Shown piece after piece: positions 28,933 through 39,378 of a DNA stretch of 64,000 nt (its first letter is position 1; every line of letters begins with the position of its first letter). The stretch covers positions 3,589,249-3,653,248 of the forward strand of contig CAXIPT010000001.1 in the NCBI GenBank assembly GCA_964030475.1, read 5' to 3'. The position numbers and the translations under genes are program-made. The DNA comes from Tethya wilhelma (taxonomy: Eukaryota; Porifera; Demospongiae; Tethyida; Tethyidae). The notes under the pieces were generated by a model, which did no database searches, was not told the origin of the DNA, and saw only the letters and a list, made by a program, of their open reading frames with translations.

Positions 28933-30380
28933 TTAGCGAATAAGTTTCTCAGCTATTATGTCCACTACTTCACGACTGGTCAGTGCACTGAGAAAGTCTT
29001 GTGTTGTGAGCGAGCTTGAGTTACTGGAGTCTGAAGTTGTTGACATCTGCTGTCTTCGTTCTTCACATGTTAATGACAGCAAATGAATGTTCTCCTCTGT
29101 AGGAAAGAGCTCCTGCACACATACACACAGTGCATGATTGCATACAAAGTAAAAATGAAGCTTATACCTCGTTGGGATTTATCCACTCTGGGTGAGCAGT
29201 CTCTCCGTATGAAAAAGCAGAAATCTGTGTAACAAATTATGCCGCAGTATTTATAAACGATATTCCACCTTGAAAATCAAGCTGAAAGGTATGTATACAT
29301 ACAAGAGTTCGAACTATTGCTTCTTTAAGTCTCTCGTGGACATCAGAATGCTATTAGAGGAGATGGTGAACTGTCAACACAGTACTGCTATTCACAACAA
29401 AGAGGCAACACCTTACCAACTCAATCCATGTGTTGACACTCACGGTTGCATCCACCCCTATGCTCTCCACATAATGCCACCATTGTCTCGGTACAAAGAG
29501 TACATCACCAGGTTCAAGGACCACCTGGACAAATCAGAGTACAACTGTGAGATACTTCAACAATCACATTAAACTGGCCTACCTCGTAGGGTTTTGCATC
29601 TACAAACTTTGGATATTGTTTTAGATCTGGATTGGTCACATTAACAGAACTGAATACACTAGATTCCTCATACGGAATACGAGTTGGGTAGAGCTTATCA
29701 GAATCAGCTGGACTGTACAGGATCCATTTCTTTCTACCACTGAGCCGAGCAACAAGATTACAACCGTAAGTATCGTAATGACAAGGAGTGTAAGCTCCCT
29801 CTGATCCAATCCACAGAGTAGACTTCTCCCCATCTCTTCCGTCAAACCCAAACAAACTCCAATCGACAGCAGATAGAAGATCAGGCATATCGTTGCACAA
29901 ATGGCACATGTATTTATAGTCAGCGTATATCCAATATTCTGAACTGGGGTACTTCAACAAGGGATTACCATTACTCTCTGTTTGCTTGCTAATGTCCTGT
30001 GCCGGGGTTGGAGTGTCAAGCTTCATTTGCTTGACTGGTTTCTCGGCATCACTAGTAGAACCACTATCTACTGTTAACCACTCATGGAAATCTGAATATG
30101 TTGTTTTGACATACTCACACTGAGTTTCAAAAACAATACTCTTGTCTTCTTGAAAATGGTGCTGAAAAGCTGCTGTTCCACTTCTTGGACAAATCTTGAA
30201 GCTTGTCGTTTTGTCACCAAGAAGACCACACAATTCTTGAGGAGCCCACGATCTCTTGGCCATCCAAGATGATAGCTGACCTTTGATAACAAGTGGAAGC
30301 TTTCTTCCGTTCAAAATCGTATTAAACACTGCTGGAGGTAGCTGGCATGCTGGGGAAGAGAGGCAAGGTACCACTTCCAT
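28933..30380 (-). CDS. HSPBAP1: HSPBAP1-like JmjC-domain protein
   Basis: Exon 1 (from ATG 30380 to about 29590) encodes the cupin core: LPLVIKGQLSSWMAKRSW, YWIYADYKYMCHLCNDMPDL, DWSLFGFDGRDGEKSTLWIG, then CHYDTYGCNLVARLSGRKKW and YPTRIPYEESSVFSSVNVTN. The HxD iron-binding pair is in CHYDTYG. The next exon (about 29540-29413) has LEPGDVLFVPRQWWHYVESI, with the distal His in WWHYVES, and VSVNTWIEL. Three more short exons lead to a Ser-rich tail and stop at 28933-28935. HSPBAP1 belongs to the JmjC 2-oxoglutarate oxygenase fold; its substrate is unsettled. The iron ligands are all present. It is divergent from IFT54. Confidence 0.92.
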
Positions 30381-30487
30381 GTTCCTCCACGTGGTTGACC
30401 TTTGAACTCAAATGTAGACTAATAACGCATGCTCAGTAGCCAGTTACCAAGGCAACCGTTGTTCGGTACAAAAATAAAGCGGACTAC
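30381..30487. promoter_or_regulatory. Bidirectional promoter, HSPBAP1 / IFT54
   Basis: About 107 bp between the HSPBAP1 ATG and the first ATG of the IFT54 transcript. It contains CCACGTGG (E-box core) and AGTTACCAAGGCAACC, an imperfect palindrome resembling an RFX X-box (GTTRCC...GGYAAC), which fits a ciliary gene. Confidence 0.6.
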
Positions 30488-30608
30488 ATGGCAAACATCA
30501 AAGATCACATCAAAGAGTTTGGTAAGTCTCTAAGAGTACAATTTACGTGTAACTATGGCCTACAGTGAATTACTGTCATACTGAAGTCCGTTGAATGTAG
30601 GTTTATGA
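30488..30608 (+). other. Spliced upstream ORF of IFT54
   Basis: ATG 30488 opens MANIKDHIKEFG; the exon ends at 30521 before GTAAGT and rejoins at 30601 after TGTAG, where two more codons lead to TGA. The 13-codon frame ends 13 bp before the main ATG at 30622. Confidence 0.5.
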
Positions 30609-30621
30609 ATCTAAGTGAATT

Positions 30622-33600
30622 ATGGCATCCTCTGTGGATAAAGGTATCCTCCAGCGCACGAGAGACACTCTCGGAAAAGTTATCAAAAGACCTCCCCTCA
30701 CTGATAAACTTCTCAGTAGACCACCCTTTCGATATCTCCATGATATTGTTGCTGAAGTGAGTTTTGTTCTAATTAATGCGCACCAACCAAACATTTACCT
30801 GTTGTCTTCCCCAGCTTACCAAGTCCACAGGCTTCTTCAGAGGGCTGTACACACCACAGGAACTGGATGCAAAGAGTATTCAGGTTGGAAATTAGTCCTT
30901 TTTCACAAGCTAAAAGTATAAATTATTGTAATATGTTTGCAGGACAAAGATGCTAAGGTTGCGTTTCTTCAGAAGGCTATTGATACATTGTGTAAGTATA
31001 TCAGATTGTAATATTGATAATAGATATGATTGTCAATGCTACTTAACTTTCAGCATTTACAAATGGAGAACTAGTTAAAGTGAAACCTTCCAAAATAGTA
31101 GCTGGTCATGAGGTGGATAAGACCAATGAATTTCTTCAGATGCTGGCCATTGCAATACTAAAAGAGGTATGTTTGCACAAATGTAGAGAGTGTATTTATT
31201 CATGCAGTGAATGATCTTGGTAAACCGTTTCAGTTGGACTCCTCTGAAGCTGTTCGAAGAGTACTGAATGGAGAGAAACCAAGTGAAAGTCTTGTTAGAG
31301 AGAAAAAGAGAAGGTATTGTTGTTCAATATAACTGTAACAACATTTTGTTACTTTGATTACTACTTGTATGAACAGAGACAAAGGAGGCTCAAAAGAAGG
31401 TGATTCTTCAAAGAAACGATCTCGTAGCAAGGAGAGATCTGATGAGGGTAGAAAGCACTCGGGTGGCAAGGGAAAACCAAGAGACTCCTCCAAGGTTTGT
31501 ATATAATACCATGAAAATGTATGCACCAATTTCAGTTTACAGTTCTTGTCACACAGGAAGCTGCTGATAGCCCGGGATCTTTGAAAAGCAAGAGCCACAA
31601 GAATCTCCAGGAGAAACAAACGGAGAGACCAATACACAGGGTATTGCTTCATCATTGCTTTGTGTTTGTTGTCAAGTCTATGGTTTTAAATACATCATAT
31701 AGCCTTCTCGTACACGACCGCTCCCTGAGAGTGAAGCTCCAGCTCAGGATGAGAGGCAGGAGGAGTCTTCCCATGAGAACCAACAAGACGAGGATGTGCT
31801 CAGGGACAATGGAGATGATGAAGGACTGGGCAGTGAGACTCTATTGGACAGACCACCATCGGCTAAAGGGTCAAGAAAACGACCATCTCTTGATGTCGAG
31901 AGAACCGACCCTCTTTTGAATGGTCCTCACACAAGTACCACTGCTGGACTTCCTGACGATGTTCATGGGTCACATGATACTCACATGACCACTGCAACTG
32001 ATGCAGTGACGGCAACCCAATCACCTTCCCCTCCTCTTCCTCAGGGCATGGTGTAAGTAAACAGAGTACCTGGTGAAAATGTCTCTAAAGCTCATTATGT
32101 TTATGCAGTCCTCCTATGAAGCGTCCCAATAGTGCAAGACCAGCTCCTCCAAAGATTGTCAAGACATCGACTTCACATGAAGATGTGTCATCAAAGTAAG
32201 ATAATGCTTGAATGTAATTGTGATTGTGTGGTTGTACATCTCTGAGCAAGCATTGGGAGGGCTCCTTTAGGTTTGGGATTGTTTTAATATAAGACCATTT
32301 AAATACATTTGCGTACAATGATCTTGTGTGTGGTTATTTCACAGAGCCCCATCTTCTGATCTTGGTGGTGGAGCAGTCCCTCCGACTGTGATCCTAGACA
32401 CACCTGGTGAAGACGATGGCCTGGGTGATGATGATGATGACCAGTTTGTTGTGGAGGACTCTACTCATTTGATCCCTCCTCCCACCGAAGCCTTTATGAA
32501 CAGTGGTGTAGAGGGTGCAGGAATGGCCGAGCCTGAAGGTATGTACACATGTAGCAGTTTAGATGGAGTCAATGTCTAGCTTCATAAACAAGGCCTTCCC
32601 TGCTATGTTTATTGCTAAGTACTTAGCAATATATAGCGGGCAGGGAGAGCTTGGTGTATGAGGGTGTATGAGGCTATATCAGCCTACTTCATTTTCCTGC
32701 TTACCTAGGTGCTCTGACCAAGAACATTGTAGCAATGAAGCAACATTTGGAAGGTGACCTTACACTGCCGGGTGATCGACAGCAGTCTGATCAACCCACC
32801 ATTTCAGAGGCACAAAGAAGAAAAGAAAGAGAAATGGTTGCTCGAGAAGTAAGATACATCAAATAGTATAAAGTTGACATTGTTTACATTGTGTGCTGTA
32901 TAACTACACAGATTGAAAAGCTTCAAGCTAGCATTCAAACGTTGTGTAAGAGTGCTAATCCCCTTGGGAAGATCATGGACTATGTACAGGTAAAGTAAAC
33001 ACCATTGCACACTATTGGCTGTTTAGGCTATTGTGGTATTAAAAACACACATGCAGGAAGACATGGACAGCATGCAAAAGGAGCTGGAGACATGGAAACA
33101 AGAGAATGAAAGACACAATGAATCACTTAGGAAAGAACAAAAGTACGTATGAATTCATGGCTAGTCTAATCTCTTTGACCTGTAAATTATTGCCTGGCAA
33201 TGCTATTCTTATACCTCAATGTCGCCTGTGCTTGGTCATAACTTTTAGTGCCATGTCCTATTTTCCTATAGTATTACAGAGCAGGAACTGTCTCCTCTGA
33301 GGTCCCAGTTAGAAGAGTTAGAAACCAGAATAAAGGAACAGGTTCGAATGTTTGTCATGCTTTTATGAGCAAGTGTAGATGGTGCAAACCAGTTTACTGT
33401 ATTATGTAAGAGATAAACTAGATTTCATGTTGGTATGATGCAATGACCTTTAGCTGCACCCCTGATAATTTTACAAGTCAGGTAGACTGTAGATAAGTCA
33501 TGTACACTTTGTAGGAGTCATGTATACAAGTTCAAAGGTCAAACATGCTGCTTTTTGCAGGTGGATCTAATAAGCACCACCAAAGCTAACATCTTGAAGA

Positions 33601-33650
33601 ATGAAGACAAAATTCACCAACTCTTAAACTCAATGGCATTTGCTAGTTGA
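30622..33650 (+). CDS. TRAF3IP1: Intraflagellar transport protein IFT54 (TRAF3IP1/MIP-T3)
   Basis: The N-terminal calponin-homology-like tubulin-binding domain is clear over several exons: [65 protein letters not shown], then [19 protein letters not shown] and [15 protein letters not shown] middle Lys/Glu/Ser-rich linker follows (31,300-32,550). The C-terminal coiled coil ([60 protein letters not shown]) ends MAFAS-stop at 33648-33650. IFT54 is an IFT-B subunit that binds kinesin-2 and tubulin during cilium assembly. Full family length and layout are present. Confidence 0.93.
32578..32686. repeat. Imperfect hairpin element in an IFT54 intron
   Basis: Ends resemble TAGCTTCATAAAC / GTATGAGGCTA, with an inner GCTAAGTACTTAGC palindrome. 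A diverged relative of the 13189-13284 hairpin. Confidence 0.5.
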
Positions 33651-33847
33651 TATTCAACTGTATTATGTTTATAAATACACAAAATGTTGCATTGTGAGCT
33701 GCACTGTGGAATTTTTCATCTATAAAAGGAAATGATGCAATAATTATTGTTTGTATTTGAATTAGTGCACACCATTGAAACTATGCTTGTGCTTTATAAA
33801 CTGGAAGCACTCCACCGAATGCAAGTATATTTTATGGAGTTGTTAAG

Positions 33848-36677
33848 ATGTCACTTCAAACAGCAAGCAAACGCTGTACGTCATTGCTAAGAAGAGCGGC
33901 GCATGCCTCTTCGTTTAGAGTTCAAGGAAGCTCTTCAGCATTCAACTCAGCAACACTCAGGGCCAGCAGTGTGTGCTTAACGGTACCCAGTTGCTGTAGT
34001 GTGTTGAATTTCAAATGATAAAGTGCAACATCTCTCTGTGTAGTGTGCTTGTCCCCTATCAACATCTGTTCCTCGTCCAGGTGATGAGGGAGCCCCTCAC
34101 TTTAAGAGGTCATCAGTGAAGCATCCTCTAGAAGGTACCTTATTGTGTCTACACTTCTTGTTCTTCAGACATTCCATAATTTGTTTTCTTCTGTTCTATA
34201 AGGCAAAATCTCAACCATATCTAAATCACAAGATGGCCAACAACCACCCACTCCCTCCACATACCACCTCCCTCATCCTATCTGGTCCGAGGAAGAATTA
34301 CACGGAGTAGAAATCACACACACACCTCCTACCGACAAGACTGAGACAGTAGGTTCTATCATAATTATGAGCTTAGCTGTTTATTGAGTGTTGCTTGCAA
34401 GCCGAATGTTGTAACTATAGTTGTTTCCTTCCTCGTGCCATACATGCCCACTGTAGGCAGCCTACTATGCAGTACAAACTCTCCGTTGGATGTTTGATGT
34501 GTTCTCAGGGTACAAGTGGGGCTCGTGGTTTGGAACTCTAGACGAGAAGAAATGGTTAACACGAATGATCTTTCTTGAAACTGTGGCTGGAGTACCAGGT
34601 AAAGCAAATGTTTGCACTGCTGTAACACAACTTACTGAATGACAACTGTTGGTATAATCCATGACTGTAACTTGCTATAGGAATGATAGCAGCTATGACC
34701 CGACACTTGAAGTCACTTCGTTACATGCAACGGGACTATGGTTGGATCCACACGCTCTTAGAGGAGGCGGAGAATGAACGGATGCATCTACTTACTGCAA
34801 TGGAATTGAGAAATCCTGGAGTTATCTTCAAAGGAATGGTGGTTGGTGCTCAAGGTAAGCAATGATGCTTACTATTACCAGGCAGGGTAGGGTATATCTC
34901 TTGAGTTAATGTAAGCTATAATACTTAAAATAATTACTCCAAGAAGGAACTCCTCTGATTTAGTTTTCATTACAGTTACTCTTCCTTGATCTATTAAGCC
35001 TTTTCTGGTTCAACAGTTATTTTAAAGCACATCATTTCTGGTTTTCAAAACACTCCTATACACAATTATACAAGTACACTCTGTATTTTAGTGTAGAGAT
35101 GGACAATGCTTCAAAAAAAAAGTAATGAAACTATAGGCAGCTGGGAATTAATTTCTCCCTATAATTTCTCACTAGTTGCTTGTTTGCATGTCTATCCTGG
35201 GCCATGATCAGGATGTAACACAACACTGGAGACTCTGTAGCCTCGTTCCCAGGCTCCTCCTTTGTGAATATTTTCGCGAAGGAGGAGTCTGGGAACGAGG
35301 CTAAAGAATCTGTACTCATAAGATTGAAGCCCCAAAACAGGCAGTAGTAGAGGGTAGCTCGAATGGATTTTACTAATGCCCATCAATTCCTCTACTGATA
35401 TTGTTATAAACACTTGGTACTTGTTATGCATTAGTATCCAAATTGTTCCATATACTAAAGTCCATTTGCGTTCACTTGAGCCTTCAAAATTTCTTCATAA
35501 CTTGGCTGTATATCTATGAATTGCACTATTTTAGATACCATTCGATTGCAAACTTCACGTAGATTCGTTGGTGCTTTTAAAGCACTAACCCTTACCATTC
35601 AAAAGTTACGTGTATGCCCCATACATGCATTCCATTAACCACAAATACATGTGGAAAAGTAGTACTTAAGCAAAACCACACTACTTCCTGGGCTCAAGTG
35701 AACGCGAATAGACTTTAGTGTTCTCTATTTAGAGTACTATATTGTGCTCTACTTAGAATATAGAATCTGACTCATACTTCCTGTCATTATATTTTGGCTT
35801 CTGGTGCCCACTGAGAGAGTACACATTAGCCAGCTGGTAGTGAACGTTACTTCTTTAAGGTCTTTGGACTCTTTGCTTTCGTGACTAGGTAGCTATACTC
35901 TATAGGTCGTACAAAGTCTTTGATCAACCACATGGGATGAGGACCGGCCATACAGTGGTGTGGAGCTGTATTGATACACATTATTCTGTAATTCTTTTAC
36001 TCCTTGCTTACACATGGTGCCATTGTGTGGTTGCATGGACACTCTTGAGGAACTTGGGAGTGCATGCATAATGTACGCCCACACTTTGTGGCATTTTTGT
36101 TGTTACATGCACCAGATTCCTGAACTTTCTCCTCTTCCTCAGTCAAGCTTGACTCTCTTTGCCACACTCTATGTGGCTATCTCTCTATCCAATAGGTATG
36201 TTTGTGACCATGTTCTGGATAGCATACATGATCAGCCCCAGATTCTGTCACAGATTTGTTGGCTACCTGGAAGAGGAAGCCGTCAAAACATATACACGAT
36301 GCATTGAGGTATATCACAGAATTACCATTTGCCAATCATAGCTGTTATTGACCTTTTGCTCTGATATATAATACCTAATAGGCTATTGATTCAGGTGAGC
36401 TCCCAATGTGGGAAAAACTGCCAGCCCCTCCAATTGCAGTCACTTATTGGAAATTAAAGGTATAGGAGTTCACATGTAACTTTTACAAGTGTTTTTTTAA
36501 GGCCCAAACACTACACATACGTACACATTTGCTTTTTTATTTATAATCAAGGAAGGAGCATTGATGCGTGATGTAATTCTAGCAATCAGAGCAGACGAAG
36601 CTCACCATAGAGTTGTTAACCATACACTCAGCACCATGAAACCGGATGATACTAATCCATATGGACCTGGAAAATAA
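33848..36677 (+). CDS. AOX: Mitochondrial alternative oxidase
   Basis: Exon 1 starts at ATG 33848 with an Arg/Ser-rich, acid-poor leader ([20 protein letters not shown]) typical of a mitochondrial presequence. Later exons give [20 protein letters not shown], then [60 protein letters not shown] and [17 protein letters not shown]. The di-iron motifs LET, NERMHL, LEEEAV and DEAHHR all carry their Glu/His ligands. The protein ends NPYGPGK-stop at 36675-36677. AOX passes electrons from ubiquinol to oxygen at the inner membrane without pumping protons, giving respiration resistant to cyanide or sulfide. It is known in sponges, molluscs and tunicates. A large intron (34857-about 36193) is filled with repeats. 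Confidence 0.96.
35238..35303. repeat. 66 bp near-perfect hairpin in an AOX intron
   Basis: TAGCCTCGTTCCCAGGCTCC pairs with the complementary right arm ending GGGAACGAGGCTA around a small AT-rich loop. Related copies: 16843-16917 and a half-copy near 45505-45520. Confidence 0.75.
35454..35719. mobile_element. 266 bp MITE-like element in an AOX intron
   Basis: Nearly perfect ~29 bp terminal inverted repeats: left ACTAAAGTCCATTTGCGTTC... and right ...GAACGCGAATAGACTTTAGT. No coding capacity. The flanking target duplication is not clear by eye. Confidence 0.7.
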
Positions 36678-36682
36678 CAAGC

Positions 36683-36950
36683 AGGCCTATTATTTAACTG
36701 CTTAGCATGCACATTAGGTTTATCAATAGATATACCATGCATATAAGTGTTCTGCTTTTGTCACGACTGTCAAGCATGTCTATTTTGAGCATCTATTTTG
36801 ACCTGCAGATTAAGATTCAGGCCTATTATTTAACTGCTTAGCATGCACATTAGGTTTATCAATAGATATACCATGCATATAAGTGTTCTGCTTTTGTCAC
36901 GACTGTCAAGCATGTCTATTTTGAGCATCTATTTGACCTGCAGATTAAGT
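36683..36950. repeat. 136 bp tandem duplication downstream of AOX
   Basis: The segment starting AGGCCTATTATTTAACTG at 36683 is repeated from 36819 with essentially one indel (TTTT/TTT) over about 130 bp, indicating a recent duplication. The rest of 36,950-37,190 shows nothing recognisable. Confidence 0.9.
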
Positions 36951-37194
36951 TCACACACTGTCATATGTGTTGATACTTTCAGTATGTATACAAAGAGTAA
37001 CTTTAGTTTAATTAAAATCATCATTTTGCATTACTAACCGTCATGTACCATGTGTAGGTTACCAATTTTAGGAACATGTCGCTACTTTTTTGCAAACACT
37101 CTATGCTTACAGAGTAATGCAATCCAGATTAGATCTGTTACTACGTATACAATGTTTACATGAAACACAACACACCCAAGAGAGCATACACCGC

Positions 37195-37200
37195 TATAAA
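37195..37200 (+). promoter_or_regulatory. TATA box of acidic/cationic gene 1
   Basis: GCTATAAAATG lies 84 bp upstream of ATG 37279. Confidence 0.6.
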
Positions 37201-37278
37201 ATGAAAGAAAAAAGTGTTGTTTTTTTTAGCATATGCATTGTTCTTCACCAGCTCAGGATAGCGAGAAGTGGAGAGTAA

Positions 37279-38064
37279 GTGAGCAAAATGAAAGTGATCA
37301 CCCTTTTACTTGCATCTTGTGTTTTAGCTGTGGTTGAATCTGCTAGCCACAGAGGAGTTGTAAATGTTCAAAATGAACTACTGAAAGCTGAACTACAATC
37401 TTTGCTCAAGGAAGACATGAATACTGAGAAGGAATTGGTATACCAGCAACAAAATGATGACGATGATGGTATAGCAGTATTTCAGGATGATGATGACGAT
37501 CAAGCTGTGTATCAAGATGATGACGATCAGGCTGCTAACCTCCAACGGTTTAAGTTATTCAAACGTATTAAAAAAGGTTTTAGAAAAGGTGTTAAGTGGG
37601 CAAGAAAGGCACAGCAGTTTTTGAACATGATTAGAGGTATAAGGAGATGTATTCCCGGACGTGTTACAAGAGCTAGTGTGATACGTCATTCTGTTTGCAT
37701 ATACAGACATCTACCAAAAAATCTGAAAGTACTTGGTCAGATTGCACGCATTAATGAAGATGATGACGATGATCAGGCTGTGTACCAAGATGATGATGAC
37801 GATCAGGCTGTGTACCAAGATGACGATGATGATCAGGCTGCGTACCAAGATGACGACGACGATCAGGCTGTGTACCAAGATGACGATGACAATCAGGCTG
37901 TGTACCAAGATGATGATGATGACAATCAAGTCAATGCAGCTGCTGCCTTCAAGAAGAAACACCGGTTTAAACGTTTTTTCAGGCGACTTGCTCGACGTTT
38001 TAGATGCCGGCTTGCATTGAAACTTACAGGAATGCGGCACGTGTTTGGCTGTCCTTTCGAATGA
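37279..38064 (+). CDS. Secreted acidic/cationic repeat protein 1
   Basis: An intronless frame of 261 residues (258 if the ATG at 37288 is used). The signal peptide is hydrophobic (VITLLLASCVLAVVESAS). The chain then alternates charge. An acidic stretch with DDDD clusters is followed by cationic block 1 (about residues 90-160: KLFKRIKKGFRKGVKWARKA, then RRCIPGR and HSVCIYR, two Cys). A perfect-period acidic repeat, (D4-5)QAVYQ in 10-residue units, runs about 157-215, and cationic block 2 closes the chain (FKKKHRFKRFFRRLARRFRC ... FGCPFE, two Cys). The helical, Arg/Lys-rich blocks resemble cationic antimicrobial or condensing peptides held by acidic partners. The family is unrecognised and function is inferred. 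Confidence 0.7.
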   Translation: MSKMKVITLLLASCVLAVVESASHRGVVNVQNELLKAELQSLLKEDMNTEKELVYQQQNDDDDGIAVFQDDDDDQAVYQDDDDQAANLQRFKLFKRIKKGFRKGVKWARKAQQFLNMIRGIRRCIPGRVTRASVIRHSVCIYRHLPKNLKVLGQIARINEDDDDDQAVYQDDDDDQAVYQDDDDDQAAYQDDDDDQAVYQDDDDNQAVYQDDDDDNQVNAAAAFKKKHRFKRFFRRLARRFRCRLALKLTGMRHVFGCPFE

Positions 38065-38744
38065 AGCACTCTTGTGAACTGAATATATAATCACGAGAAA
38101 CAGTCACTGTAATGTTATTGTTATTAGAACTAGTATAACTATATAGCTGTAATGTAATTAGAATGTGTGACTGTACTTGTAAACTAAGCATCAAAGATTC
38201 TAATCTGGCTGTAAACTATGATTATAACTTATGGCAAGAATATCATAAGCAGTGTATGAAATCAGCTTGGTCTAAAGGATTATAATGGTGTTCATGAGCA
38301 AGCTAGGACATTGGTTACACAGTGACATTGTTTGTTTTTGTGGTGGACTATTTTCAAGTCAAGGTACTGTACTTGTCTTACACTTTGTTTACTTAGTAAT
38401 TTTGTAGCTGACATAAAGCCAAGTTGTGAGTTAATTCGATACCTTCCAGTCCTCACCTTGTATTTACTACGAACAAACTGAGCACTGATTATAAGTTTTC
38501 TGTGCAATTGTAGGAAATAAAACTGTTCGAGACTCTTGTAGTGATACTGGTACATGTGTACCAACACTACCTTCCTATTCCAATTGACCTTGTATACTAC
38601 TGAAATTGAATTCATAAAGTTGAGGGATTCTTGTAGACTACATGGACAGTTACAACTATCACACCTTGGTGATACTTTGAACTTCATCTAGTTTGTGTTG
38701 CTCATATATCGTATAGAAATTAATTTTTATGGAGAATGCTCCAG
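38065..38744. other. Intergenic interval
   Basis: Untranslated/intergenic AT-rich DNA. A 131-codon minus-strand frame (38687-38292) has no signal peptide or family resemblance and is not called. Confidence 0.4.
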
Positions 38745-38753
38745 TATATAAAG
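38745..38753 (+). promoter_or_regulatory. TATA box of gene 2
   Basis: TATATAAAG 77 bp upstream of ATG 38830. Confidence 0.65.
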
Positions 38754-38829
38754 AGCTAGGCTACTGAGGTAGAGCTACATCCAGCCTCTTCACTCCGACT
38801 GTAAGGAAAACCCTTCAGTTCACGGCAAT

Positions 38830-39378
38830 ATGAAAACAGCACTCCTTCTTTTGTCTGTTATAACGTTTGCCTTTGCAATTCCTGCACGGAAGCAGGATGA
38901 CGATGGTGATTATGCCTATCTCCAATCCATAGTCGCTAAAGAGTTAAAGGCCCAATTGCAGGAGGAAGACGATGAACCTGTCTATAATCAACAAGAAGAC
39001 GAAGAACCAGTTTCAATTGAATCAGTTGTTAGATTGCTATCAAAAGTGCAAGATGATGATGAAGAAGAGGATGGAGTACCAGCTGCATTTGTTAGAATGC
39101 TAGCAGCAAAAATGCAAGATGATGATGACGAGGAAGAGGATGGAGTACCAGCTGCATTTGTTAGAATGCTAGCAAAAGTGCAAGATGATGACGAGGAAGA
39201 GGATGGAGTACCAGCTGCATTTGTTAGAATGCTAGCAGCGAAAGTTCAAGATGATGACGAGGAAGAGAATGGCAAGCGTCGGGCAGCTGCCAAGATCCAG
39301 CACTGGTGGCACCATATCGTTCATCATGTGGTCCGCCATCTTCTCCATCATTTCTTTCCTCTGCATGGAAAGAAGTAA
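38830..39378 (+). CDS. Secreted acidic-repeat protein 2 with histidine-rich C-terminal peptide
   Basis: An intronless frame of 182 residues. The signal peptide is MKTALLLLSVITFAFAIPAR. The middle holds four units of K-x-Q-DDD(E/D)EEE(D/N)G, most followed by VPAAFVRMLAAK (period about 20-22 residues), alternating acid clusters with a short amphipathic helix. After a GKRR dibasic site the last ~30 residues are strikingly His/aromatic-rich (KIQHWWHHIVHHVVRHLLHH FFPLHGKK), predicted as one amphipathic helix with His on one face. That pattern recalls histidine-rich host-defence peptides that act at acidic pH or with metal ions. GKRR could be the cleavage site that frees it. No homologous family is recognised; the role is inferred. 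Confidence 0.72.
   Translation: MKTALLLLSVITFAFAIPARKQDDDGDYAYLQSIVAKELKAQLQEEDDEPVYNQQEDEEPVSIESVVRLLSKVQDDDEEEDGVPAAFVRMLAAKMQDDDDEEEDGVPAAFVRMLAKVQDDDEEEDGVPAAFVRMLAAKVQDDDEEENGKRRAAAKIQHWWHHIVHHVVRHLLHHFFPLHGKK

Noticed and set aside
37711..38094. 127-codon minus-strand frame rich in Ile/Val
   Set aside because: Antisense shadow of the GAT/GAC repeats of gene 1.
38292..38687. 131-codon minus-strand frame between cluster genes 1 and 2
   Set aside because: Basic composition but no signal peptide, acidic region, TATA box or family resemblance; frames this long can occur by chance here.
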